This document shows, piece by piece, positions 45,607 to 54,737 of a stretch of 64,000 nucleotides of DNA. The position numbers and the translations under genes were made by a program. Numbering within the stretch: position 1 is the stretch's first letter; each line of letters opens with the position of its first letter. The notes below the pieces were generated by a model. That model had not been told where the DNA came from, did no database searches, and saw nothing but the letters and a program-made list of their open reading frames with translations. Source of the DNA: Brevibacterium sp. CBA3109 (GTDB lineage: Bacteria > Actinomycetota > Actinomycetes > Actinomycetales > Brevibacteriaceae); assembly GCF_040256645.1 (NCBI RefSeq), contig NZ_CP158281.1:744001-808000 (forward strand). The letters run 5' to 3'.

Positions 45607-45653
45607 GAGTAGATCACAAGCGCGGCTGTCAAGACCCCAGGTGACGAACAGAC

Positions 45654-45685
45654 GAACTCCCCGGAACGATCGTTCCGGGGAGTTC
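45654..45685. terminator. Perfect 16-bp palindrome after the DJ-1/PfpI gene
   Basis: GAACTCCCCGGAACGA and its exact complement form a 32-bp palindrome with no spacer, between the DJ-1 gene stop (45731) and the SpoIID start (45606). It probably terminates the DJ-1 transcript. Confidence 0.65.
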
Positions 45686-45713
45686 TTCGCCGAGGTGGTT
45701 CCGCCTCGGCGAA
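45686..45713. repeat. Second hairpin-forming repeat next to the terminator
   Basis: TTCGCCGAGG-N8-CCTCGGCGAA, 10-bp arms. It includes one copy of the 11-mer CGCCGAGGTGG that recurs through the window, and the variant CCGCCTCGGCG on the other side. Confidence 0.5.
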
Positions 45714-45730
45714 AGAGGCATCGTTCCAGG

Positions 45731-46264
45731 TCAGCTGAACTTATCAGCGATTGCCTTGTTGAAGGCGTCGAGGTCGTCGGGGCTGCGGGAGGTAATGAGG
45801 TTGCCGTCGACGACCACCTCGGTGTCGGCCCAGTCGGCTCCGGCGTTGATGAGGTCGGTCTTCGTCGAGATGAAGGACGTCAGCTTCCGTCCCTTGGCCA
45901 CTCCCGCCTCGGCGAGGATCCACGGAGCATGGCAGATGGCCGCGACCGGTTTGTCGGCGGCGAAGAACGCCTTGACGAGGTTGACGGCGTCCTCATTCAG
46001 ACGCAGGGCATCGGAGTTGAGGGTGCCGCCGGGCAGGACGAGGGCGTCGAAGTCATCGACCGAGGCCTCGGCGACGGGAACGTCGACGTCGAAGGTCTTC
46101 GCGTGCTCCCAATCGCCTTCCATCGCCTGCAGAGTCCCCTCTGAGGGGGAGACGATGACGGTCGTCGCTCCGGCCTCGTCGAGGGCTGTGCGGGGGCTGG
46201 TCAGTTCGACCTGCTCGACGCCGCTGGTGAGGAGGAATGCGATCTTCTTGTCAGAGAGTGCCAT
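45731..46264 (-). CDS. DJ-1/PfpI family protein (class I glutamine-amidotransferase-like)
   Basis: A 177-residue protein of the DJ-1/PfpI superfamily. The nucleophile Cys is in KPVAAICHAPWILAEAG, the conserved Glu in TSGVEQVELTSP, and LLPGG-like LVLPGGTLNSD. Members act as deglycases, stress-linked hydrolases or chaperones. The ATG at 46264 is preceded by AAGGAGC. It ends 45 bp before a hairpin pair. Confidence 0.9.
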   Translation of the reverse strand: MALSDKKIAFLLTSGVEQVELTSPRTALDEAGATTVIVSPSEGTLQAMEGDWEHAKTFDVDVPVAEASVDDFDALVLPGGTLNSDALRLNEDAVNLVKAFFAADKPVAAICHAPWILAEAGVAKGRKLTSFISTKTDLINAGADWADTEVVVDGNLITSRSPDDLDAFNKAIADKFS

Positions 46265-46417
46265 GATGGTGCTCCTTGTCGGTTGTGATTGGTGAGATTG
46301 TCGAATCTGACATGGGCTCGGCTGGCCGAAACCTCGAGGCCGACGTGCAGCTGGGTCGACGCCCACATTGGACACAACAACGGAAAGTGCAGAGTTGTTC
46401 CAGATCGCGACGAACGG

Positions 46418-46446
46418 ATTCCCCTGGTCGGGATGACCAGGGGAAT
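46418..46446 (-). terminator. Hairpin downstream of the DUF4333 gene
   Basis: ATTCCCCTGGTC-GGGAT-GACCAGGGGAAT, 12-bp perfect stem in the 238-bp gap after the DUF4333 stop. Likely its terminator; no poly-U tail. Confidence 0.55.
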
Positions 46447-46502
46447 GCGATTCGGGGATGCGAGACGCTCGAGGGGTACGTTTCGCGGGCTCGGCGGACG
46501 GC

Positions 46503-47204
46503 TCAGATGTTCGGGAACTCGAGGCTGTAGCCGATGCCGGACTGCGACGCCGAGGTGATCTTCACAGTGCCGTAGTGATTCTTGCCGGCAGTGGTGACGG
46601 TGCAGTTCTGCGATCCGCTGTGGGAGAAGATCCGCAGGTCGGAATAGCAGTCGACGGTGTCGACCGTGGTGCCCTGCTTGGCGTAGGCGTTCTTGATGTC
46701 CGCCTCGAGAACGTCGGCGGGGATCTTGCCGTTGCCGTCGGCGTCGAGTTCGACTCCGTCTTCGCCGATCCGCGGGCCCTGGTAGCCGTTGTCGGTCGTG
46801 CCGCTCGACGACGATGATCCGCTCGAGGTGGAGTCGCTCGAGGACGACGATCCGGTCGACGACGAGCCGTTCGAGGTGGAGGAGCCACTCGCCGAGGAGG
46901 CGCTGGACGAATCGGTGGATCCGCCGCTGCCGGTGGTGCCGTTGTCCGTCGTGCCGCTATCGCTCGTGCCGGACGAACCCGAACCGGCGGAGTCCGAGGT
47001 GGAGCCCGAATCCGATGCCGGTTCTTCGGCGGTCGTCTCGGTGTCCTCGGTCTGCTGCGCCTGCTGGCCGTCCTGCTCCTGGCCCTGTTCCTGCCCCTGG
47101 CCTTCTGGGCCGAAGGTGATGTTCATATCGCAGGCCGAGAGTGTCAGGGTCGCGGCGAGAGCTCCGGCAACGGTGATGGTTTTGAGAAGTGTCTGTGCCT
47201 TCAT
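46503..47204 (-). CDS. Secreted lipoprotein with C-terminal DUF4333
   Basis: A 233-residue protein. Signal peptide with lipobox (TLTLSACDMN), a Gln/Glu patch (GQGQEQGQEQDGQQ), about 90 residues of Ser/Gly/Thr low-complexity linker, then a DUF4333 domain with a disulfide-type Cys pair (VDCYSDL and QNCTVTTAG). DUF4333 proteins are surface lipoproteins of unknown role. The ATG at 47204 is preferred to 47330 because it alone gives a signal peptide. The low-complexity linker is probably an exposed stalk. Confidence 0.82.
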   Translation of the reverse strand: MKAQTLLKTITVAGALAATLTLSACDMNITFGPEGQGQEQGQEQDGQQAQQTEDTETTAEEPASDSGSTSDSAGSGSSGTSDSGTTDNGTTGSGGSTDSSSASSASGSSTSNGSSSTGSSSSSDSTSSGSSSSSGTTDNGYQGPRIGEDGVELDADGNGKIPADVLEADIKNAYAKQGTTVDTVDCYSDLRIFSHSGSQNCTVTTAGKNHYGTVKITSASQSGIGYSLEFPNI

Positions 47205-47479
47205 GATCTGCTCCTGGTCTCGTGTGCAAAAAGCGGTCGGTGTTTCGTACAAGACAAGCCTCTCAGCGCGGAGCCGTGACCTGGGCCGATTCGTGTTCGG
47301 ATCCGGTGACGCATGTTCCAGGACGGACACATCGGCCTATTCTGGGACTGTGTTCGATGACCGGAGCCGAAGAGAAACGAGAAAACTTCGCCGCCGATGT
47401 CGAGAACACGAGTCCGGCTGCGTCCCAGACATGTCAGCGAGCACATCCCGTGCGAGCGGCACGAGACAAGGAGACCATC

Positions 47480-47887
47480 ATGGCCAAGTACCTCATGCTC
47501 AAGCACTATCGGATGCCGGAGCAGTATATGGATTACACCCCGATGGATCAGTGGAGTCCCGACGAGGTCGACGCGCATGTGGCGTACATGAACGCCTTCG
47601 CCGACAGACTCAAGGACTCCGGCGAATTCGTCGACTCCCAGGCACTCTCGCCCGAGGGCACCTTCGTCCGATCCGGCGGACCGGGCAAGCCTCCGGTCAC
47701 CGACGGTCCCTTCCCCGAGACGAAGGACCTCATCGCCGGGTGGATGGTCATCGACGTCGAGAACTACGACCGCGCTCTCGAACTCGCCGGTGAGCTGTCC
47801 GCCGCACCGGGCAAGGGAGGAGAGCCGATCAACGAATGGCTCGAACTGCGCCCCTTCCTCGACCACGCACCCAGCGTGGACGAATGA
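47480..47887 (+). CDS. YCII/DGPF domain protein, ECF sigma partner
   Basis: A 135-residue protein of the YCII (DGPF) family. The namesake DGPFPE block is present (KPPVTDGPFPETKDLIAG). AAGGAGA precedes the ATG at 47480. YCII genes of this type are the usual partners of ECF42-type sigma factors, and the sigma gene here follows 24 bp later. In this strain the sigma gene is interrupted, so this gene may have lost its regulator. The 275-bp gap upstream holds its promoter; no -10 stands out. Confidence 0.87.
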   Translation: MAKYLMLKHYRMPEQYMDYTPMDQWSPDEVDAHVAYMNAFADRLKDSGEFVDSQALSPEGTFVRSGGPGKPPVTDGPFPETKDLIAGWMVIDVENYDRALELAGELSAAPGKGGEPINEWLELRPFLDHAPSVDE

Positions 47888-47911
47888 TCAGGGACGCGAA
47901 CGGAGTTCGCG

Positions 47912-49096
47912 ATGATCGATCGGGATCCCCTCGCCGAGGCGGAGCTGCGTGAGCTCGTCCCCGCCGTGATCGGCATCCTCGTCAGTCGTGGAGCAGACTT
48001 CGCGACCGCCGAGGGCGCCGTTCAGGACGCGCTCATCGAAGCCCTGCGATCGTGGCCGTCCGACCCGCCCCGTGACCGGCGGGGCTGGCTCGTGACGGTG
48101 GCATGGCGGAAGTTCCTCGACATCGTGCGATCTGAAGGATCGCGGATGAAACGCGAGGAACGGGTCATGGCCGCCACTCTCGCCGAGCCCGAAACCTCGT
48201 CCGAACCCGGGACGGACGGCGTCCCGAACGCCGATGACACCCTCGACCTCTACTTCCTCTGCGCCCATCCCGACCTCAGCCCCGCCTCGGCGGTGGCCCT
48301 GACCCTGAGGGCGGTCGGCGGACTGACGACGAAGTAGATCGCCGCAGCCTATATGGTGCCCGAGTCGACGATGGCTCAACGCATCAGCCGAGCCAAATCC
48401 ACGATCGCAGGGTCCCGGCTCAACCGACCCGGCGGCCTGTCCTCGGTGCTCACCACCCTCTACCTCGTGTTCAACGAAGGGCACTCGGGCGAGGTCGACC
48501 TCGCCGCCGAGGCGATCCGACTGACCCGCACGCTTGCGTCGATGATCGACTCCGCCGAGGTGGACGGACTGCTCGCCCTCATGCTCCTCCACCACGCCCG
48601 CCGCGATGCCCGCTTCGGCGCCGACGGTCGCCTCATCTCGCTGGCCGATCAGGACCGCACCCTGTGGGATCAACGGCTCATCGTCGAGGGCATCGAGATC
48701 CTGCAGGCAGCCCTTGGTCGGGACGAACTCGGCCAGTATCAGGCACAGGCCGCCATCGCGGCACTCCACGCCGATGCGCAGACGGTCGAGGACACCGACT
48801 GGGTGCAGGTCGTGGAGTGGTACGACGAAGTCCTCAAGCTGAACGAGAGCCCGATCGCGTCCCTCAACCGTGCCGTTGCGATCGGTGAAGCCGACGGACC
48901 GGTGGCCGGACTGGCCGAACTGGGCAGACTCGATGAGACGCTGCCGCGCTACTTCGCCGTCGAGGCCCACCTGCGAGAACGGGCAGGAGAAGACGAGGCG
49001 GCGGCGAAGCTCTACGTCGAAGCCGCGGCCAAGGCGAGCAACCTCGCCGAACGCGACCACCTCATGCGTCAGGCAGCTCGCCTGAACTCGCGGTAA
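47912..49096 (+). pseudogene. ECF42-type sigma factor interrupted by an amber codon at 48335
   Basis: Two same-frame pieces, 47912-48334 (141 codons) and 48338-49096, are separated only by TAG at 48335-48337. Together they make 394 codons, the normal size of the long ECF42/DUF6596 sigma factors. The first piece has sigma region 2 (IEALRSWPSDPPRDRRGWLVTVAWRKFLD). The stop falls in region 4 just before IAAAYMVPESTMAQRISRAK, where Gln or Glu is expected. The rest is the C-terminal helical repeat domain (LNRPGGLSSVLTTLYLVFNEGHSG). A CAG-to-TAG change is the simplest cause. A sequencing error or readthrough remains possible. Confidence 0.85.
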
Positions 49097-49099
49097 TCT
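49094..49099 (+). promoter_or_regulatory. -10 box for leaderless AlkD-like gene
   Basis: TAATCT, 6 nt, ATG at 49106. The TAA of this box is also the sigma gene stop codon. Confidence 0.5.
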
Positions 49100-49105
49100 G
49101 AGCGC

Positions 49106-49771
49106 ATGGTCGAAGCGAACGTGGACAGCGTCATGGAGACATTGGCGGCGATGGAGGATCCCAAGGCTCGTGCCGTCAACGAGAAGCACGGTGATGATCA
49201 CGGTGTGAATCTGAGCAAGCTGCGGGCCGTGGCCAAGGAGCTGAAGAAGAACGACGAGCTCGCCGTCGAACTGTGGAACACCGGCGATACCGCGGCGCGC
49301 CTCGTCGCGATCCTCATCATGCGTCCCCGCAGCTATGACGCACAGCATCTCGATGCCATGCTGCGCGAGGCGCGTGTGCCGAAGGTCCACGGCTGGCTGG
49401 TCAACTACATCGTCAAGAAGTCGAAGCATGCCGAATCGCTGCGCCTGGACTGGATGGACGACCCTGATCCGATCGTGGCGTCGGCAGGCTGGGCACTGAC
49501 CAGCGAGCGTGTGAACAAGTCACCCGAGGGCCTTGACCTGTCCGGTCTCCTCGACGAGGCGCAGATGCTCGGCGCCGATGAGCGCCTGCAGTGGGCGATG
49601 AACGAAACCCTGTCCTACATCGGCATCGAGAACGAGGACCTGCGGCCACGGGCCATCGACATCGGCAACCGCCTCGGCGTCCTCAAGGACTATCCGACCC
49701 CGCCGAACTGCACGTCGCCCTTCGCCCCGACCTGGATCACGGAGATCGTGGCCCGCAGAGCAGGGGCCTGA
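49106..49771 (+). CDS. DNA alkylation repair (AlkD-like HEAT-repeat) protein
   Basis: A 221-residue helical protein resembling the AlkD family, monofunctional glycosylases that excise alkylated bases. Blocks seen: HGVNLSKLRAVAKELKKN, ELWNTGDTAARLVAILIM, HGWLVNYIVKKSKHAESLRLDWMDD and SAGWALTSERV. It starts 9 bp after the sigma gene. The HEAT-repeat spacing (about 40 residues) supports the call; catalytic Asp placement cannot be checked without alignment. Confidence 0.78.
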   Translation: MVEANVDSVMETLAAMEDPKARAVNEKHGDDHGVNLSKLRAVAKELKKNDELAVELWNTGDTAARLVAILIMRPRSYDAQHLDAMLREARVPKVHGWLVNYIVKKSKHAESLRLDWMDDPDPIVASAGWALTSERVNKSPEGLDLSGLLDEAQMLGADERLQWAMNETLSYIGIENEDLRPRAIDIGNRLGVLKDYPTPPNCTSPFAPTWITEIVARRAGA

Positions 49772-49799
49772 GTCAGATCAGAAGTCTGACGCACAGGAA

Positions 49800-50603
49800 T
49801 CAGCTCAGAGTGCGGTGACGGCCGATCGGGAGCATCAGCGGCTGACCGGAGACAGGATCCTCGATGACCCTGTTCTCGAGACCGAACACGTTGCGGACAT
49901 TGTCTTCTGTGAGCACCTCGGCGGGAGCCCCGGAGGCATGGATCCCGCCATCGGCGATCATGACGAGCCGATCACAGTACCGTGCGGCCAGATTGAGATC
50001 ATGCAGGACCATCACGATAGTCACGCCTGAACCCTGGTTGAGTTCGGTGAGCAGATCGAGGACCTCCACCTGATGGTTGACGTCGAGGAAGGTGGTCGGT
50101 TCATCGAGCAGGAGGATGTCGGTCTGCTGGGCGAGGGCCATTGCGATCCACACTCGTTGCCGTTGGCCGCCGGAGAGTTCGTCGACGGGACGGTCGGCCA
50201 GGTCCGCGGTTCCGGTGGTATCCAGAGCCTGGGCGACAGCGAGATCGTCCTGGGCATTCCATCGTGAGAAGGCCCCCTGGTGGGGATGGCGACCGCGTCC
50301 GACGAGATCGGCGACCGTGATGCCCTCGGGAGCGATCGGTGTCTGTGGGAGGAGTCCCAGGGCCCGCGCGAGCTGCTTCGCCGGCATCGTGTGTACCTGT
50401 CTGCCGTCGAGGATGACAGTGCCGGATCTGGGCGTCAGCAGTCGGGACATCGATTTGAGCAGCGTGGACTTGCCGCAGGCGTTGGCCCCGACGATGCCCG
50501 TGATTTGGCCGGGCGGCAGGGTCAGATCAAGTCCCTTGATGATCTCTGTGTCACCGTAGGCCAGATGCAGGTCCTGGGCGGCAAGCGAATGGTCATTGGT
50601 CAC
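49800..50603 (-). CDS. Siderophore ABC transporter ATPase (FecE/FepC type)
   Basis: A 267-residue ATPase. Walker A GANACGKSTLLK carries Ala for the usual Gly at one position, signature LSGGQRQRVWIAMALAQ and Walker B DILLLDEPTTFLD are standard. GTG at 50603 has GGGAGG six bases upstream and overlaps the permease stop. An in-frame extension to 51578 exists but is antisense-like and is discarded. Last gene of the importer operon. Confidence 0.92.
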   Translation of the reverse strand: MTNDHSLAAQDLHLAYGDTEIIKGLDLTLPPGQITGIVGANACGKSTLLKSMSRLLTPRSGTVILDGRQVHTMPAKQLARALGLLPQTPIAPEGITVADLVGRGRHPHQGAFSRWNAQDDLAVAQALDTTGTADLADRPVDELSGGQRQRVWIAMALAQQTDILLLDEPTTFLDVNHQVEVLDLLTELNQGSGVTIVMVLHDLNLAARYCDRLVMIADGGIHASGAPAEVLTEDNVRNVFGLENRVIEDPVSGQPLMLPIGRHRTLS

Positions 50604-51685
50604 AGGGAACCTCCCGAACGATTGATCCTGATGATGAGATAGATGAGGTAGGGGGCACCGAGGATGCCCGTGACGACTCCGACCGGGTAACGGGTGCCGA
50701 GGCCGAACTGTCCGACGAGGTCGGCGACGAGCACGAGCAGGGCTCCGACGAGTGCGGCGGGGATGAGCGGCGAGGGTCCCGGCCCGATGAGTCGAGAGGC
50801 GATCGGGCCCGAGAGGAAGGCGACGAAGGCGACCGGTCCGGCAGCGGCGGTGGCGAAGGAGATGAGGCCGACAGCGGCGACGATGACGAGAAGCCTGGTC
50901 CTCGACACACGCACTCCCAACGCTTCCGCGGTCTCGTCCCCGAGCTGCGTGATGGAGAGGTTCCTCGACTGCCCCAAGAGAATGGGAACCAGCACGATGA
51001 GCGCGCACAGCAGCGGCACGACCTTGTCCCAGCTCGCCCCGTTGAGGCTTCCGGCCAGCCACCGCAGCGCCTCCTGCAGATCCCACTGCGCGGCCCGGGT
51101 CAGCTCCCAGTTGATGAGCGCATTGAGCATTGAGGAGACGCCGATGCCCACCAGAATCAACCGGATACCGGCCGCGCCATTCCGGTAGGACAACATGTAG
51201 ATGACCAACGCCACCGCAAGACCGGCGACGATGGCCATGACCGAGACTCCCGTGCTGCCCAGGCCCAGAGTCACGATCGCGAACACAGCCGCGGCCGAAG
51301 CTCCAGAGCTGATCCCGATGATGTCGGGGCTGGCCAGGGGATTGCGCAGCATGGTCTGGAACGTCACCCCGCCGAGGCCGAAGCTCAGACCCACGAGGAG
51401 CGCGAGAACGGCTCGGGGGAGTCTCAGGCGCCCGACCGTGAAGGTGGCGCCGGGGACCTGATCGCCGCCGATGACGCGAAGGACCTTGTCGAAGGAATAG
51501 AAGGTCTGACCGACCATGAGACTGAGCAGGAAAGTAAGCAGCACCAGCCCGCTGAAGATGAGGACGAAGCCGGTCCAACGGGCGGAGCGTCGTCTCCGCA
51601 GCTGTGCCACGGCAGCGATCGTCGATGTCGATTCTGCCGTGCTGGTCGGCGCGAGGAGTGGGTTCGCGGGGTTCGGTGGGGTCAC
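50600..51685 (-). CDS. FecCD-family siderophore permease (second)
   Basis: A 361-residue permease with about nine helices. FecCD signature in LVGLSFGLGGVTFQTMLRNPLASPDIIGISSGAS and GPVAFVAFLSGPIASRLIG. Overlaps both neighbours by 4 bp. Pairs with the next permease to form the membrane channel. Confidence 0.92.
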   Translation of the reverse strand: MTPPNPANPLLAPTSTAESTSTIAAVAQLRRRRSARWTGFVLIFSGLVLLTFLLSLMVGQTFYSFDKVLRVIGGDQVPGATFTVGRLRLPRAVLALLVGLSFGLGGVTFQTMLRNPLASPDIIGISSGASAAAVFAIVTLGLGSTGVSVMAIVAGLAVALVIYMLSYRNGAAGIRLILVGIGVSSMLNALINWELTRAAQWDLQEALRWLAGSLNGASWDKVVPLLCALIVLVPILLGQSRNLSITQLGDETAEALGVRVSRTRLLVIVAAVGLISFATAAAGPVAFVAFLSGPIASRLIGPGPSPLIPAALVGALLVLVADLVGQFGLGTRYPVGVVTGILGAPYLIYLIIRINRSGGSL

Positions 51686-52647
51686 AGCGAACGGACCTTC
51701 TGTCTGCGGACGATGGCGATAAAGAACGGGGCGCCGATCAGCGCGGCTCCGGTGACTGCCGAGAACGGGATCAGCCAGCGGTGATCGATGCCGATGAGCA
51801 GACGGCAGGCATGGGGGATGACGAGCCCGACGAAGCCGATCGGTCCAGCGACGGCGGTGGCTGCCCCGCAGAGGAGGACCGCACCTGCAGCGGAGACCAT
51901 TCTGGTGGTGCCGACGTGCTGTCCCAGCCCGGCGGCGAGCTCATCGCCGAGGGCCAGGGCATTGAGGCCAGGCGCCGAATAGACGCTGATGAGCAAGCCG
52001 ACGATGAGGAAGGGAAGGATGAGTGTGACCGAATCGAACGTCACACCCCCGACCCCGCCGATCTGCCAATCGCGTGCCAGATCCGCGATGTCTCCGCGGG
52101 GGAGGACCACGGCGCTGATGAACGACGACAGTGCAGCGGCGGTGGCCGCCCCGGCCAGGGCCAGCTTGAGCGGGGTCGCACCCTGCCTCCCGAGTGACCC
52201 GACCGCATAGACGAACACCGCGGTGAGAGTGGCGCCGACGATGGCGAACCAGATGTAGCCGTCGGCCGTTGACAGTCCGAAGAAGGCGATGCCGATGACC
52301 ACGGCCAGGGACGCGCCGGTGTTGACACCGAGGATGCCTGGGTCGGCCAGAGGACTCCTCGTCACGCCCTGCATCACAGCCCCGGAGATGCCCAGAGCCG
52401 CTCCCACGCACACGGCGAGCAGGGTCCGCGGAATGCGTTTGGCGACCGCGGCCTGATCGAATCCCGCGGCCGACCCGCCGTAGGCGGCAAGAACGTCGTC
52501 GAGGCCGACGTTGCGGGAGCCGATCATCGTGGACAGGATCATGAGGACGGCAACCACTGCAAGAGCGGCCAGCATCCATGCGAGGCGGACATGAGTCGAC
52601 CGCCGCAGCTTGGCGGCGGTCGACTCGACTGTCGATTGTGACGTCAT
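51682..52647 (-). CDS. FecCD-family siderophore permease (first)
   Basis: A 321-residue permease, paralogous to the neighbour: GAALGISGAVMQGVTRSPLADPGILGVNTGAS, LGDELAAGLGQHVG and GPIGFVGLVIPHACRLLIGIDHR. About nine helices. It starts 18 bp after the binding-protein stop, in the same operon. Confidence 0.92.
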   Translation of the reverse strand: MTSQSTVESTAAKLRRSTHVRLAWMLAALAVVAVLMILSTMIGSRNVGLDDVLAAYGGSAAGFDQAAVAKRIPRTLLAVCVGAALGISGAVMQGVTRSPLADPGILGVNTGASLAVVIGIAFFGLSTADGYIWFAIVGATLTAVFVYAVGSLGRQGATPLKLALAGAATAAALSSFISAVVLPRGDIADLARDWQIGGVGGVTFDSVTLILPFLIVGLLISVYSAPGLNALALGDELAAGLGQHVGTTRMVSAAGAVLLCGAATAVAGPIGFVGLVIPHACRLLIGIDHRWLIPFSAVTGAALIGAPFFIAIVRRQKVRSL

Positions 52648-52665
52648 CGTGTGAAGTGTCCGCTT

Positions 52666-53694
52666 CTACTTCGCTGCCGTGGCGGCCTTGTCGAATTCGT
52701 CGAGGTAGTCATCGAGAACGAAGGAGATGGACAGCGGTGTGGGGTTCGCAGCAGTGCCGAGCGGGGCATCACCGGGCAGGTTGACGATCGACTTGTTCTT
52801 GACCGCGGGCATCTGAGACAGCAGCTCGTCGTCTTCGAGCGTCGTGACCAGGTCGTCGCCGCCGTAGGTGACGATGATGTCGACATCGTCGAAGACGTCG
52901 GCCTGTTCGGCGCTGACGGTCGAGGAGAATTGATCGGTCTCGTCGGAGGCCTTCTGGATGCTGGCGGGTGCCTGCATGCCCAGGTCCTCGAAGAACATGG
53001 CGCGAGTGTCATGCGTGGTGTAGAAGTTCACCTCGGACAGGTCCGAGGGATCCACGTGGGTCAGGAACATCGTCGACATGTCCTTGATCGCAGGGTGGTC
53101 GGCGACCGCCGAGTCGATCTCGGTCTCGAGGTCCTTGACGAGCTCCTCGCCTTCCTCTGCCAGACCGATCGCCTTGCTGTTGATCTCGATCATCTCTCGC
53201 CAGGGAGTTCCCCAAGCGGTCTCCGGGTAGGCGACGACGGGCGCGATCTCGCTGAGGGTGTCGTAGTCCTCCTGGGTGAGACCGGAATACCCGGCGAGGA
53301 TGACGTCGGGCTGGGTATCGGCGACAGCCTCGAAGTCGATGCCGTCGGTCTCGTCGAAGAGAGCCGGAGTCTCTGCATCCAGCTCCTCGAGCTTGTCTTC
53401 GACCCAGGGGAGGACGCCGTTGCCGTCATCGTCGCCGAAGTCGGCACTGGCCATGCCCACCGGGACGACGCCCAGTGCCAACGGCACCTCGTGGTTGGCC
53501 CAGTTGACGGTGGCCACCCTTTCGGGCTTCTCCTCGATCGTGGTGGTGCCGAGTGCGTGCTCGATAGTCACCGGTGTCCAGGACTCGTCGCCGCCCTTCG
53601 CATCTGCGGGGGTCTCGGTAGATGAGCAGGCGGTGAGCACGAGTGCGGTGGACATGGCTGCTGCAACGGTCATTGCGCGAAGCGGACGGGACAT
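52666..53694 (-). CDS. Iron-siderophore ABC substrate-binding lipoprotein
   Basis: A 342-residue binding protein, first gene of the importer operon. Lipobox ALVLTACSST, then TPVTIEHALGTTTIEEKPERVATVN and PDVILAGYSGLTQEDY, LSEIAPVVAYP. Paralogous to the orphan at 40197. AAGGAAGAG lies before the ATG at 53694, and an iron box is 50 bp upstream. It should be induced when iron is short. Confidence 0.9.
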   Translation of the reverse strand: MSRPLRAMTVAAAMSTALVLTACSSTETPADAKGGDESWTPVTIEHALGTTTIEEKPERVATVNWANHEVPLALGVVPVGMASADFGDDDGNGVLPWVEDKLEELDAETPALFDETDGIDFEAVADTQPDVILAGYSGLTQEDYDTLSEIAPVVAYPETAWGTPWREMIEINSKAIGLAEEGEELVKDLETEIDSAVADHPAIKDMSTMFLTHVDPSDLSEVNFYTTHDTRAMFFEDLGMQAPASIQKASDETDQFSSTVSAEQADVFDDVDIIVTYGGDDLVTTLEDDELLSQMPAVKNKSIVNLPGDAPLGTAANPTPLSISFVLDDYLDEFDKAATAAK

Positions 53695-53743
53695 CTCTTC
53701 CTTTCGGAGGTGCTTCTCAGCACACCCCCGAAGCGAGATTGAG

Positions 53744-53762
53744 TTAGGTGTGCCTAAACAAA
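53744..53762. promoter_or_regulatory. DtxR/IdeR-type iron box before the siderophore importer
   Basis: TTAGGTGTGCCTAAACAAA matches TTAGGTTAGSCTAACCTAA at 15 of 19 positions, including the intact TTAGG half-site. It lies in the intergenic region shared by the importer operon (start 53694) and the end of the AraC gene. Confidence 0.7.
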
Positions 53763-53851
53763 CTATCGGAGGAATCGCCTGCGCGCAATGGAGTATTTAC
53801 GACAGATGATTTCGCGAAACGGACACGAGTGATCTTCAGCTCGCGTGCTCC

Positions 53852-54670
53852 TCAGTTCGCGCTGGGGCGGAACTGTCCCGGTGTGGTGCCCGTGATGCGC
53901 TTGAATGCAGTCGTGAATGCACTGACCGAGCGATAGCCGACGCCGGCGGCCGCTTCGTCGACCTCTCCGCCGAGGCTGATCATGCTCACCGCGTGCTGGA
54001 CCCGTGCCGTCGTCGCCCAGCGCCCGAAGCCGAGACCCGTCTCTGCCTCGAAGGCGCGGGTGATGGTGCGGCCGCTGATCCCCAGTTTCCTCGCCCAGTC
54101 CTGGAGACTCGAGGCATCCGCCGGGCCCTCGATGATCGCGTTGGCGATCGGAGCGATGAGCGGATTGCTCGGCATGTGAAGCAGAAGCTCGTTGTCCGCT
54201 GGCGTCATGACGTCGAGGATCATCGCCTCGGTGAGTGAGTAGGAGGAAGTCCCCGGATCGGTGTGCTGAAGTCGATCGAGAAGGAGCCGGAGCAGAGGGG
54301 TGATGGCGATGGCAGTGGGCCGATCGCTGACAAGCGGGTTGTCGAGGCTGAACTGCGGGGCGTAGACGACGACGCCGGCGGGCGTCCATCCGGAGTGCCG
54401 TACTCCTGCGGGAATCCACATCCCTAAGGGCGGGGTGATCGTCCACGTGCGCTGATCGATCGTGACCGTGCCGACCCCGGCCTCGCGCCAGAGCAGCTCA
54501 TGTGTCGGATGCGAATGTTCGGACCAGTAGGTCTCGTGCTCCATCGCCTCCTGGGAGCCGATGATCCGCAGCGGCATCTCCACCTGACCTGCGGTGTAGC
54601 TCGGCAGCGTCCGTTCGGAGGCCGTCGCCACGCGTGCGGTCTTGGAGCGGAAGGGTCTGATCGTGGGCAC
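53852..54670 (-). CDS. AraC-family regulator with N-terminal cupin
   Basis: A 272-residue regulator. N-terminal cupin-like sensor (HSHPTHELLWREAGVGTVTIDQ), C-terminal double helix-turn-helix (LQDWARKLGISGRTITRAFEAETGLGFGRW, VGYRSVSAFTTAFKRITG). The GTG at 54670 follows TATCCT by 6 nt, a leaderless arrangement; the longer in-frame extension lies antisense to the amidase gene. It is upstream of the siderophore operon on the same strand and probably senses siderophore to activate it. Confidence 0.85.
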   Translation of the reverse strand: MPTIRPFRSKTARVATASERTLPSYTAGQVEMPLRIIGSQEAMEHETYWSEHSHPTHELLWREAGVGTVTIDQRTWTITPPLGMWIPAGVRHSGWTPAGVVVYAPQFSLDNPLVSDRPTAIAITPLLRLLLDRLQHTDPGTSSYSLTEAMILDVMTPADNELLLHMPSNPLIAPIANAIIEGPADASSLQDWARKLGISGRTITRAFEAETGLGFGRWATTARVQHAVSMISLGGEVDEAAAGVGYRSVSAFTTAFKRITGTTPGQFRPSAN

Positions 54671-54737
54671 CTCACCAGGATAGGCGCAGCCGACCGCGAT
54701 CTGCGCCCCCGACCTGGGCAGGCGCAGTGAGCCTCGA

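Noticed and set aside
47888-49429. 513-codon minus-strand frame across the sigma factor region
   Set aside because: Shadow of the sigma and AlkD-like genes; the plus strand has the recognised domains.
50604-51578. Long in-frame N-terminal extension of the siderophore ATPase
   Set aside because: It is the antisense-like, Arg/Gly-rich shadow of the permease gene in another frame; the GTG at 50603 gives normal ATPase length and a good RBS.
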